Below are positions 11,657 to 22,371 of a stretch of DNA of 64,000 nucleotides, one piece after another (positions within the stretch are counted from its first letter, which is position 1; every line of letters begins with the position of its first letter). The notes below the pieces were generated by a model. It made no database searches and was not told the origin of the DNA. It saw only the letters and a program-made list of their open reading frames with translations. The stretch comes from Candolleomyces eurysporus (lineage: Eukaryota > Basidiomycota > Agaricomycetes > Agaricales > Psathyrellaceae). A program made the position numbers and the translations under genes. The stretch lies in assembly GCA_027579435.1 (NCBI GenBank), contig JANBPK010001046.1, positions 60,250 through 124,249 on the forward strand, given 5' to 3'.

Positions 11657-14600
11657 TCATATGAATAGCAGCACAGATGGGAAGCAGAACAATGAAGGCA
11701 TGCATCGACTAGCACGCGTTGAATGCGTCGGCGCTTCTGGACTCGAGAGCGAGATAAAAAGACCACGCCCGAAGCCAAAGCGAAACAAATGAACGACATA
11801 ATAAAGGGGTAAACACGTACCAGCCAGTTTCGGACTCTCCGCCTCAAAGTCATATCTCTTGTTTCCCGAGGCGCGATTCAGAACCAGCTTGAACGCAGAC
11901 GACTTTTGCGACTGCTGGCAGTCGGCGATGCTCTTGATATGATAGGACGAGGTCTTGCCGTGATCGAATACTGCTTTCGCTTTGTTTGACGAGGGCATGA
12001 TCTATGTGCGACGCGTGAATGGCAGAGAGGCGGAGGAGTTAACAAGAGTGGTTTAGAGAGGGAAGTCGGGTGGGTAGAGAGGACGTACATGGATGTATAC
12101 ACCGTCAATCGCGAGTATCCGTTCTTGCCGTGTAACCACTATAGACATCTTTCGGTAAATGGTATATTTCTATGCATTAAATGCACATCAGCGAGAAAGC
12201 AAGATAGACGGAAGAAAACAAACTTGCCTTGTACGCCGCAGTGTAATCAAGTGCAGAGGAATACTGCTGTTCGGGGGTCTCCGACATGTGTTTGAAGATC
12301 GAGGCTATCGAAACCAGTCAGCTGAATGTAAGGAAAGGACTACAGATGGAATCGCACCATTGGGATCCGTAGTCCGAATTCCTTTCGAGAGGTTCAAACC
12401 AAGAGTATTGAGCATATTCCGTTTGAACAAGTACAGCTCTTTGTTCCCTTGTAAACTCGCAACTGTCCTGTCGAGTGGCACCATAATTGCCGTATTGCCA
12501 GGCATCTTCACCACCAGCGCGTAATCGTTGGGATTTGAAAGCTTTCTTTTTCTGCAGACCATCTCCAAGGCTTCTTGCATGTACATTCCAGCGGACCTAG
12601 AAAACAGAAAGGAAGGGAGTTTGAGCCATCACGACGGTGGCAGGTAACAGGGATGATTTTAGATAAACGTACACTGGGATTGTAGTGGAGATATGAACAG
12701 CATCTGGGTTATCCGCGACTCTAATTCGGAGGAAGATCTGCGGGCCATGGCTTGAAGAAGGACCCAATGATGTGGACAGTGGTACAGAGCCGAGTGCAGA
12801 CGTAGAAAATGACCCTGCGAGAGACGGAGCGATTGCTGCTGCAGCCGGAACGTTCAGTTTGTTGGAGTCTGGTTTCTTCGACTTCAGTGTTCGTGAAGGT
12901 CTTCGCTGGATCTTGCTTTCTAAACTTTCGTTCTGTTGGACTGTGGATCGGAGGTCAGTAAGATCGAACTATCTGAAGGTGCGGCCGAGAATACTTGCCC
13001 TGAACAGGTGTAGCCTCCAGAACAGCGAATGTGCTAAGCCCGAATTTCGTGATCTTACCCATCCGATCCGGCGCTGGAAGGGTGTCAATTCAGTAGCTGA
13101 GAGGTAGTAAGGGAATAGATGGGCATACGAGGAAAATCATCATCCGGGTCCCCATCCTCTTCTGCCATTCTCAAAATCCATCCAACAGCTGATAACATCT
13201 GGTCCCTCTTAGGATCATCCTCTTTCAAACCGTCACCGAGTTTAGGCTCCCATTCTTCCTCCCAGTACATCCACAATGCAAACCCAATCACCTCCTCAAC
13301 GGTAGCGTCGTTCCGGATATTCAGTTCCATGGGTTTACCGGCAGGTCGTGTAGCGTGAGGGAAGTAAACGTTGACAGTGATTGATCCACTTTGGCCTCGT
13401 CCAGAGATAGCAGCGTACAATTCTGAGAATGGGTTGGAGGAACCGGAGGATAAGGCCAGCATTGAAGATAGGGCCGATTTTTGAGGCTTCACTGGACCAA
13501 GCTTCTTTCGTGCGAATGTCAACTCGGTGCCTGTCGATATAGACGAAGAAGGGCCGTGCTTCGCTGAAGGAGGGTTGTCGCTCTTGCTGCGGGCGATAGC
13601 GCCGTTTGCTCTCTTGGAGTGGGCGACGTCTGTATCGGATTTAGGTACAGGAGCGAGGTTGAGTTCTGAAGGTCTTGTTCGAGAGTTTCCGCGTCGCTTG
13701 TGCTCTGTGACGGGGCTTAGTCGAGGTCGAGCGCGGTAATAGTGGTGGGTTGCAGAGTCGGGCATTGAGCTGTTGCCGGACATGACTGAGTTCATGGATG
13801 CGCTGTCGGACATGACCCCTCTCGTTGCTGCAAAATCCGGATCGAATTCGTCGGGTTCATCCATACTGCTATCTCCAGCGTCGTCTCCAAAGACTTCTGA
13901 CACCCCATCCGATGGTTCCTCCTCCTCCTCGCTTTCTTCTTCCTCTTCGGATGATGTGTCAAAACTGAGGGGTTTGTTTGATGGTGGAGGCACAGGACCA
14001 CCAGGTCCTCTCCGTGCCGCCATACGCATTTGTCGCCTTGCTTCCATCTCCTTCGAGAACTTGGGTACGAATTGAACGACCTTGGTGACCGGCGCTTCCT
14101 CTGGAGCAGTTGCGAGTTGTATTTGTACATTTGGACCCGGCGATTCTGAAGGTTTCGCTCCCTCTTCTTGTTCCACCTTCACGACAGGTTTGGCGAGACT
14201 GGCCGCCACAGGGGCTGATGTGCTGAGCGTTGCTTCTGTTGGCGCAAAGTTGGATACCTTCGTCGCCGCTGGAGGCTCCTGGGCTTCTGCCTTTTGCTTG
14301 AGATAGGACACCCTCTTCGACGTCGAGACGCGTTTGCCGTTGACACGAAGGCCCAAACCGCCCGACCTGCCTCCCATGATGGTCTCGGTGTACTTGAGCC
14401 GTGCGCCAGGGAACCCTGAGGTGGTTTCGGCTTCTGTTTCGCTCAGGTTAGGGCTGTTGGGCATGTTGAGCTCTGGCCATCGTTCCTGATCTGCAAGGCC
14501 AGAGGCGAGGATATAGGGATTGGCCTGGTAGGATTGATCCAAGCTGATGATACGGGGTCCGTACAGGTCTTCGACATCGCGCAGATAGGAGAGTCGGAGC

Positions 14601-14687
14601 TGGTGAATGAGATAGCTGGAAGCGGATTGTCAGCCATGAATATGCCGTGGCAATGAAAACATACTCTGTATCACTAATCAGTGACAT
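11657..14687 (-). CDS. sin1: SIN1/AVO1, TORC2 subunit
   Basis: Scaffold subunit of TOR complex 2 that recruits AGC-kinase substrates at the plasma membrane. Exons (minus): 14687-14665, 14615-13129, 13073-12999, 12940-12673, 12596-12358, 12304-12228, 12169-12089, 12001-11821, and a last one ending near 11657; about 835 residues. Order of domains: N-terminal LIHQLRLSYLRDVEDLYGPR; a long acidic/serine-rich linker; the CRIM domain (NPFSELYAAI, SITVNVYFP, VEEVIGFALWMYWEEEWEPK); the Ras-binding-like domain (IFLRIRVADNPDAVHISTT, VVKMPGNTAIM); and the PH domain (KYTIYRKMS, ERILAIDGVYIH, SSYHIKSIADCQQS). Two introns use GC donors (12998 and 12227), and the frame across both is confirmed by the domain matches. 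The final exon is uncertain: two nearby acceptors (after 11742 or 11737) give different short tails. Confidence 0.9.
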
Positions 14688-14724
14688 TTCTGCGTATTCC
14701 TATGTCATAGTCGGTGGTATGGGT

Positions 14725-15012
14725 TCAAGGCTGTTGTCGGAGTCGGAACCTCCCACCTCTCATCAAAAGTTGATCGCATAGACGCTGGCGACCTTCAACG
14801 GCTTGCTGGGGGTCGAAAGCTATGGTCACCTGGGCTAAGGACGGCTGAACCAGGTTGGCATTGACTACGGGTCCATGAACACTCTTCTCGTTTGTTTCGC
14901 CTATTTGGACTGCTTTGTGAATGAAGCGTACTATTGTCGACGTCTCAGACGGTCGTATCAGAAACGAAATCCATAGAGCAACATGAGTTCGAGAGCAGTC
15001 AAACAAAATAAC
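14725..15012 (-). CDS. hypothetical protein, last exon only
   Basis: Open frame after a good acceptor (CTTCACAG, ending at 15013) that reads ILFDCSRTHVALWISFLI and ends TGA/TAG at 14725. A plausible upstream exon (with GQAFEPHDARRTT) ends at a GTATGC donor near 15061, but no start is clear. I do not recognise the family. It could also be chance open sequence in the sin1 promoter. Confidence 0.25.
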   Translation of the reverse strand, partial: VILFDCSRTHVALWISFLIRPSETSTIVRFIHKAVQIGETNEKSVHGPVVNANLVQPSLAQVTIAFDPQQAVEGRQRLCDQLLMRGGRFRLRQQP

Positions 15013-16454
15013 TGTGAAGATACAGAAGGATTATGGCGACGAATGACTACAAGTAGCATACCCGTTGTGCGTCGTGCGTCGTGAGGTTCGAAAGCTTGTC
15101 CTATGTCAGCCTATAGCATAGTCCGTATGTGACGGTTTCCAGATGATCCCGGGGCACGGAGTCAAGGTATCCACAATTGATGGGAGGCGTTGCCATTAGA
15201 TAGTCCCAAATTGTGACGTCTAGCTCCTTCAACCTTGGGCCTTGGGAGCTGTTTGAGAAGATACCGGAGGGGGGTCACTTGACTGTATATCTGCCTGCAA
15301 ATTTCAGGCGCAATTTGATTATTTTCGGACCCAAGAAGAGCAGGGAAAGGGAAAGATTTTCAAAAAGTCGTCTTTCGTGAGAGTGTATCAAGCTGAAATT
15401 CTGTTACCGCTTGAAGTGCCTGAAAAACTCCGCAGAAGGCGCCGCGGATGTCCTGAAAGCTCGTCCGGTGACTGTCGCTCTATGAGCGGGCCTAACCATC
15501 GCGAGCCTTTAGGTGAGAATCGTCCTTCTCCGGCTGAATACCAGTCTATCCAAAAGCTGCTGTCTGCATAATCTCCCATAGCCAGACTGACGAATTTATG
15601 TGTTTGTTTTGCTTTCACTCCGCCCAACGACGACATATATAAAATACTGTCTGCAAAATGCGTATTCTGTGAGCATGAAACGTCAGCTGTCAGCTCACAG
15701 AGCACTATATGCTATTCATAAGGTAGTCATTGAATACAGGTCAAGATACAGTCATATGCAGGAGAACAAGGCTCTCACCGCCACGTTACGTTCCACGATG
15801 CTAAGTGAATCAACTTCCCCCACAAACAAGTCCGTTGGCACATGCCACCAAAGCTTCGAATAGATATATTCGTGCCAAAGCTTATCAAACGCTGGTTCAG
15901 GAAACATGCGGCATGTCAGAGCTGCTGGGAGGTGTGCGACTGTGTAGGACGGAAGAACGAAAGCAGAAGCAGGGAATCTCCCATGGTATACAGTTTAGAT
16001 TCACCTGGCGGTTCAAATGAGTATATTTCCGGTTAGCTCACGTTACGATGACATCGTTATCTCCTATCAGAAGTCTCAGAAGGGCCTTGAGCGCCAGGTT
16101 GGTATTCTTTCATGACTTTGTCAGCTCAGAAGTCCGCGCTGACCGTCGGCGTCTAACGCATTGGAAACCTTAGCTTGGATAAGTTAGATCCGATTTTCTT
16201 TCTGACGTTACAGCCACCCGTTCAAGCGTGTCCTGCTGACCCTATTACCTCCATACTATTGACTTCTTAATCACCAGGCTGGTTATGAAAATTCGGACGC
16301 CCTTCAGCGCCGATCCATAAATTTCGCAGCCTTTATGAGACTAAACACCCCCACCCTGTCATCTACTTGTCTCCCCTTTCCATCCAGATTGCACACCAGA
16401 CTGTCAGTACTAAGCTTTCGCTGGACCGCCCGAGAGAACCATTTCATACACGCG

Positions 16455-19249
16455 ATGTCCTATGATAGCATCTCTCTCAATCTCCTGTGGGATATCGTAC
16501 GGTATGCGTACTTGGACGTTCTGATAGACAATTCATGGCTTGTTCATTGCGAGTAACAGGAAAATTAGGCAACCAACGTATGGCTTACAATGCAAAATCG
16601 GGATGCATGATCCACTGATAAGAGATTTTAAGCCAGGGAGCCCCTTCATTAGGGGAGTGGTATGTTGGTAGGGGTAGTTTCTCCGAGCGCAGGGGCGCCA
16701 AGTCCCCCTCTGAAGCCGAAACCTCGTAAGCACCTACCCAAACTTTACCTTTGTGAAACACATATCCACGTTGTGATAGATCCCTCGCCGAGCACAGTGG
16801 CGCAAATTCTCGCTCTGGCGTCGAAGCATCGTACGCACTCACTGAGCCTCACCGTCGTGGATTACATCTTGACGTTGGGATACATAGTTTTTCCCAGCCC
16901 AGGGGCACAAGGTCTCCCTCTGAGGTCGAAGCATCGTACGCACTCATCGACCTTCACCTTCGTGAGTTACATGTTTACATCCGGATAGATTCCCCGAGCG
17001 CAGTGGCGCAAAGTATCCCTCTGAAGTCAAGGAACCGTACGCATTCACTAATCTTCGCTGTCACGAGGCCGATGTTTATCAGAACGTAGCGACTATAAAC
17101 TCTGGGCACTTATCATTGGGATTAATGACTATGCCGACAAGAAACTGGCACTGAGTGGCGCTGTCGCCGATGCCAATGCGATGAAAAAATATTTAGAAAC
17201 CAGCCTCAAGGTTCCGGAAAGTCGCATTGTCAATTTACGCGACCAAGACGCCACTCGCAGCAACATCATCTCCGCATTCGAAGGCTTGCGCGATAACGAT
17301 GATATTAAGAAGCAGGATCCTATTCTCATCTACTACGCCGGGCACGGCACCGAAGTCTGGCCTAAAAGTGGTGGAAAAAAGATGCAAACACTGATTCCTG
17401 TCGATTATGTTCCTGAAAAGATATTTCCCATTCCAGATCGTACCGTGGCTAGTTTGATCAATGGCATCGCGAACAAACGCGGCAATAACATCGTGCGTGG
17501 TTCCTTAGGTCCAAACTTGACCGGCATAGATCTTTGACTTTTCCTTCGTGTCAACTTGAACGCAGACCGTAATCCTTGATTGCTGCCACTCTGGTTCGGG
17601 AACTCGAGGCAAGAAAACCGACAGCTCCACTGTGCGCGGATGCGGGCTGATCCCCAATGATGTCCCTGATGACCTTGATGCGCATATCCGGAAGGCCAAT
17701 CCGGAGCCCGAGCCCGAGCCCACCGCCGACTCCACTGCCCGCGGACTGGCTTCTGCAACAGGCTTCGCCGTTTGGGGTATGAGATCGCATATTCTCTTGG
17801 CTGCATGTAGTGCCAATGAGGAGGCCCGAGAAGATTTCAGAGCTGCCAGTGGGCAGGCTCCGATAGCCCGCGGGCGATTCACTAACGCCCTGTTGGAGCT
17901 GTTCAAGACTGTCCCCCCGAATCAGATTACCTACGCCGAAGTGTTGACCAAAATCTTGCCCATCGAAGGGTAAGCACTACCTTATATCTAGATTTTCTGC
18001 AAATTCAGGATTCGCTCCTAGTCAAAACCCCCAATGCGAGGGGTTCTACAATAATCGCATCCTTTTCGACGGCAAAGTCGGACCACCTACCCGGAAGGCT
18101 TATGAGGTCAGATTCGACTCGAAGGGTAAAATATATATTTTGGAAGGCGGGAAGGCTCACGGTATAACGGATGGTGCTGAATTCACGCTCTACCGGAATA
18201 AGAAAGTGGCACTGCTCGAGGCACCTTTGGGGGTGATGAAAGCGAAAGATGGTAAAATCAACATGTTCAACACTATCCTCGAACCCGATGGCGGACTTCA
18301 CGGCGCTTTCGATAACCCTACCATCGCCATTCAGACAAGGGCAGGCGCTTCAGAGGACCTTCTCATCCACGTTCCTTTGGAGGGAGAAAACGCGCCTATC
18401 TTCGAAGCCATCGCGCTAGAGCTGTCTGGAGAGGGCCCTGACCCCTGTAGGATCAAACTGGTCGACAAAGACAAAGCAAAGCTCGAAATAGTCACCACTG
18501 AAGCCCAGCTTACTTTCAACGCCTTGGATGAGCGAGCAAGAGAGTACGGATTTACTCGTATGCCGCACATCGTCAACGCGAACGTTGAGCACCTTCGTCA
18601 CATCCTCCGTCGCGCCGCCCATTATCACTTCCACCTCAACCTCCAGAATCCGGATAGCAATATACAGAGTGGAATTTCAATTGAATGCTTCCCGTTGAAG
18701 GAGGAGGTTGACGAACTTGGTAATAGTATTGATTCTCCTGGGGGAGAGAACATGATCCAAGGAGGGAGAATTGAATGCGAGGTCGACGAGGAAATGAAGT
18801 ATGGAATGAGAATAACCAACAAAACAGGTTCGAATCTTTACTTCTCTTGCTTCTTCTTCGACCATGCAGATTTCAGTATCAGTGAGTTCTCAGGCAGACT
18901 TGAACGCAATTTGGTGATGCTGACCATGTCGTACGCAGCTGCTCTTACTGAGGTCAACGCTCAATCACCCCACCTAAAAGATTATTCTCTGGACAAAGGC
19001 GCGAAAGTAGAGATAGGATATGGCGACTCAAACGCTCCGCCTTTCGAGGCTTTCATTGCTGAAGGCTTGGACCTCACTTTTGGGGTCCTCAAGTTCTACT
19101 TCGCATCTGAGGTCGTCGACCTTTCTCATATCCCTCAGAAAACTCCTTTCTATGGCGCCCGAGGATTCAGAATCGCGAAGAGGTCGAACAAGAGAGTCTG
19201 GGGTACCGTCCTCATCCCTTTCATTCAGAGGCGCAAGCGGAAGTTGTGA
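16455..19249 (+). CDS. caspase-like peptidase C14 with micro-exon repeat linker, copy 1
   Basis: Metacaspase/caspase-type cysteine peptidase. Exons: 16455-16501; four 33-nt micro-exons 16693-16725, 16798-16830, 16903-16935, 17004-17036; 17090-17492; 17566-17969; 18022-19249; 737 residues. The first five introns are all phase 2. The micro-exons give an 11-residue repeat (GAKSPSEAETS, GANSRSGVEAS, GTRSPSEVEAS, then GAKYPSEVKEP) between the N-terminus MSYDSISLNLLWDIVR and the caspase fold. Caspase signatures: WALIIGINDYA, NLRDQDATR, catalytic His in ILIYYAGHGTE, catalytic Cys in VILDCCHSGSG; a PEPEPEP stretch lies between the large- and small-subunit-like parts. The intron 17493-17565 separates His from Cys. 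The C-terminal 370 residues are a conserved but unnamed region ending WGTVLIPF. Tandem paralog at 22372. Confidence 0.87.
16693..17089 (+). repeat. 101-bp micro-exon/intron tandem array, 4 units
   Basis: Four units at 16693, 16798, 16903 and 17004. Each starts with a 33-nt exon after a CAG acceptor, followed by a GTACGCACTCA- or GTAAGCAC-type donor and an intron of 53-72 nt. Splice dinucleotides are kept in every unit and the 33-nt pieces stay in one frame. Confidence 0.8.
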
Positions 19250-19569
19250 ACCTTGTAACTCACCAATTACCTCGGGCGTGCCTTGCGACAATATATGTAC
19301 ATACTAGTCTGTGTAGACTCGTAATTCATCAGCGCTGAGGCAGAGCGAGGGTTTGTTATTTGTTCATTATGTAAATCAATAGCGGCTTGCGCTACCTGTT
19401 GGTCGCTCTAAAATTAGTAGATAAAAGTTGGTTTGGGCGTTGGGTACCGTGGTCGGCCGGGTGATGTGTGGACTCGGAGGTGCTCAGCGTTATCTTATCT
19501 GATCCCCGTTAGCACAATTTTATGACTCGCACATTTCCTCTCCTCCAGGCCTCCCTCAGATTAACCAAA

Positions 19570-19600
19570 ATGCCCATCCTAGGCCTCTCACCCAGCCAGC
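19570..19600 (+). pseudogene. his5 5' stub (first codons only)
   Basis: ATGCCCATCCTAGGCCTCTC at 19570 is identical to the start of his5 at 25622, and homology extends upstream through its promoter. Identity stops at 19600, where unrelated sequence begins. A leftover of the caspase-block duplication. Confidence 0.85.
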
Positions 19601-19610
19601 TTACTGCAAA

Positions 19611-20801
19611 CTTCCCCCACAGGTGTAACACCTGGTCCCCGGTCCCCGGCTGACCCAGGTGGTTCGCCAGGTCGAGGAAGGTGCTACTCCCGGAGAGCAC
19701 CTGGCACTGCCAGGAGCTCACTCTCTGGCCAGGTCAGGTCATTGACCTGGGTTTTGTATCGCACACCCGGCACCTGTTTTCTGACCGTGCCGGGTAAAAT
19801 ACCTGTTACATCCAAGACGAATTACCGTCGTGAACTTCTAGAGTTTCCAGGACATTTCATTGGGAGGGCCAGGTAGAGATATTGGTGGTAGTAAGCATCA
19901 GACATGGGATGACCAGGTGAAAGCAATGATGAATTCAGGCATATTTCGTGGTATAAACAGATACATTTAGGTGGAATAGTTGGAGTAGGAGCTGTACTAG
20001 TGACGCCAGTGGGTTAGGTAATAGAAATGAATCCAAATGACCGGCGTGAATCTGGAATCTGCAATGACAAGATTAGTAGAGAGACTTGAATGATAAACTA
20101 AGAGACATCACCGTACCTTTACTGTAATTAGACATCATCAGCATCACTGTGAGTGTTGGGCGGGGGCGGCTGAGAGCTAGGCGAGATGGGCAGCGGGAGT
20201 TTTCTCTTCAGCACGATTTGAGGTATTCTTGCTTTTTCCACAATCTGGTGCAGCGTTCTTTGATTGAACGGTTGATCTGTTGTTGGCGGGCATAAAGGAC
20301 AATGGATAGGTAGAGGGAGTAGTAAGGAAAGGAAGAAAAGTGGGCGAGCTCAAGGTGATCGTCCAGAATTTATTATGAATTGTAGTCAGCCGCCATTTGT
20401 CATGCGTACAGACTCGGTCTTAATTAAGCACCTTCTTCCAGTACAGACCAACAACCGATGGGTTATTTTGATTGCAGCGGAAACCTAGTGCACACTAGCT
20501 TTATTGAAGATTGATTATTGTATATCTATGTACCTATATACAACAATAGAACCACCTGCGGATCCCCAATGCTCCCACCACCTTTCCTACAAGGATGGAT
20601 GTCCCAGAGCTCCTGGCTGTGCCAGGCAGAAGCCAGGCCTCAGCCTCCCTGGAAAACACCTGGCACGACCACGCCAGCCACAACCTGGATTTCGTTGGCG
20701 ATTAGAACACCTGGTGTGGTCGGGTCCTAGAAATACACCTGGCACTGCCAGGTGCGCCCAGGTGTTCCCGGGACCCACCGGGTGCTACACCCAGGGGGAG
20801 G
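19611..20801. mobile_element. possible non-autonomous element with inverted CCAGGTG-rich ends
   Basis: The left end (from 19611, CTTCCCCCACAGGTGTAACA) and the reverse complement of the right end (from 20801, CCTCCCCCTGGGTGTAGCAC) align over about 24 bases. Both ends continue into clusters of CCAGG/CCTGG motifs. The interior (19860-20560) is AT-rich with no transposase frame, and no clear target-site duplication is visible. It sits exactly between the two caspase duplication units. Confidence 0.4.
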
Positions 20802-21145
20802 TTCCATAGTGCCCGTTTGAGTATTTGCAAAAGCAGAGGAAAATAAAATCTGGTCTATCGTTTCCTCGACAGCTGTACTACTGCTTCCGGTTCCACCTTC
20901 AACCCCAGCCTGACTCGGAGAAAGGGCAGTATCGGTGCGAGGGTCGTCGCTGCTCTTCCATCCAGTTGCCTGCTTCTGCTTTCATAATTGTAAGAATGCC
21001 TCGGGGCTTGCCTTGCACTGACCGCTTCGCAAAGGTCTGCTGTGATACCACGGCGGGAAGGTTTCGTAATCCGGATAACACAAGTGATAAGTGATAAGAT
21101 GTGGAAATTAAAGAGACGAAAGCCGCCGTATCCGCATACTTAAAG
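20802..21145. other. unassigned spacer
   Basis: Between the inverted-repeat element and the start of duplication copy 2. Short open frames are present on both strands, but nothing recognisable. Confidence 0.4.
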
Positions 21146-22371
21146 TGACGGTTTCCAGATGATCCCAGGGGCGGAGTCCAGATATCCACAATTATGATGG
21201 GAGGCGCTCCCAGAACTATAGTCCCAGCTCGTGAAGTCTAGCTGCTTCAACCTTGGGAGGTGTTTGAGAAGGTAACGAAGGTTCACTTGGCCGTAAGCAT
21301 CTGCCTGCAAACTTCAGGCACAGTTTGACTATTTTTAGACCCAGGAAAAGTGGGGGAAGAGAAAGATTTTCAAGTCGTTTCTGAGGGTGCCTGCGGTCCA
21401 AACTGCCACTTGGAGTGCCTTAAAAAAACTCCGCAGAAGGGGCCACGGATGACCCAAAAGCTAGACCGGTGACCGTCACTCTATGAGCGAGTATCGCAGG
21501 CTTTGAATGAGAATCGTCCTTCTCCGGCTGATTACCAGTCTACCGAAAAGCCACTGTCTGCAAAATGCGTATTCTGCGAGCATGAAACCCAAATATTGTT
21601 CCAAGTCATCGGCTGTCAGCTCACGGACCACTAGATGCTGCTATCCATAGGGCAGTCATTGAATCCAGGTCAAGATACAGCTATGTGCATGAGAACGAGG
21701 CTCTCACCACAACGCGTTACGTTCCACGATGCTAAGTGAATCAACTCTCCCTCAGTATTCCCACAAGTCTGTTGGCACATGGAAGCAGGGCTTCAACTTG
21801 GAGATATATTTCACGCCAAAGCTTACCAAGCGCTAGTTCAAGGAACATGTGGCACAGAGTTACTGGGAGGTGTACGACTGTGTAGGACGGAAGAATGTAA
21901 GCAGAAGCAGGGAATCTCTGAGTCACATGGTATATGAGTTTAGTGACAGTTCAAGACGACCTTGCAGTTCAAATGAGTTCACGACATGTTGCTATGACAT
22001 CATTCTCTCATCTAAGAATAGTCTTGAGGACCAGGTTGGTATTCTTTCATGACCTTGTCAGTTCACACTTCCGCGCCGAGCGTCAGCGTCTAATGCCTCG
22101 TAGATCTTAGCTTCGATAAGTGAGATCCGATTATCTCGATGACGTTGCAGCTATCCTGTTCAAGCGTGTCCTGCTGACCCATCACATCGACCTCTTAATC
22201 TCCAGGCTAGTTATTTACTTCAGCACCGATCCATAAAGTTCGCAGTCTTTATGAGACTAGCCGCTCCTACCCCTGCCATCTGATCGTCTCCCCTTTCCAT
22301 CCAGATCGCAGACTGGACTCTCACTACTGACCTTTCGCCAGACCGCCTAGGAGAACCATTTCATACACGCG

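Larger units (their letters stand above)
15128..19600. repeat. segmental duplication, copy 1 (caspase block)
   Basis: About 4.5 kb that pairs with 21146-25652. It starts at a shared GTGACGGTTTCCAGATGATC sequence, includes the upstream region, the whole caspase gene, and ends after the first 31 nt of the his5 coding region. The break inside his5 shows this is the derived copy. Confidence 0.85.

Noticed and set aside
13773..14306. Plus-strand open frames inside the sin1 linker
   Set aside because: Antisense shadows of a serine/glutamate-rich sense region.
19440..19600. his5 stub as a small independent gene
   Set aside because: Only 31 coding bases match before unrelated sequence; the remaining frame ends quickly.
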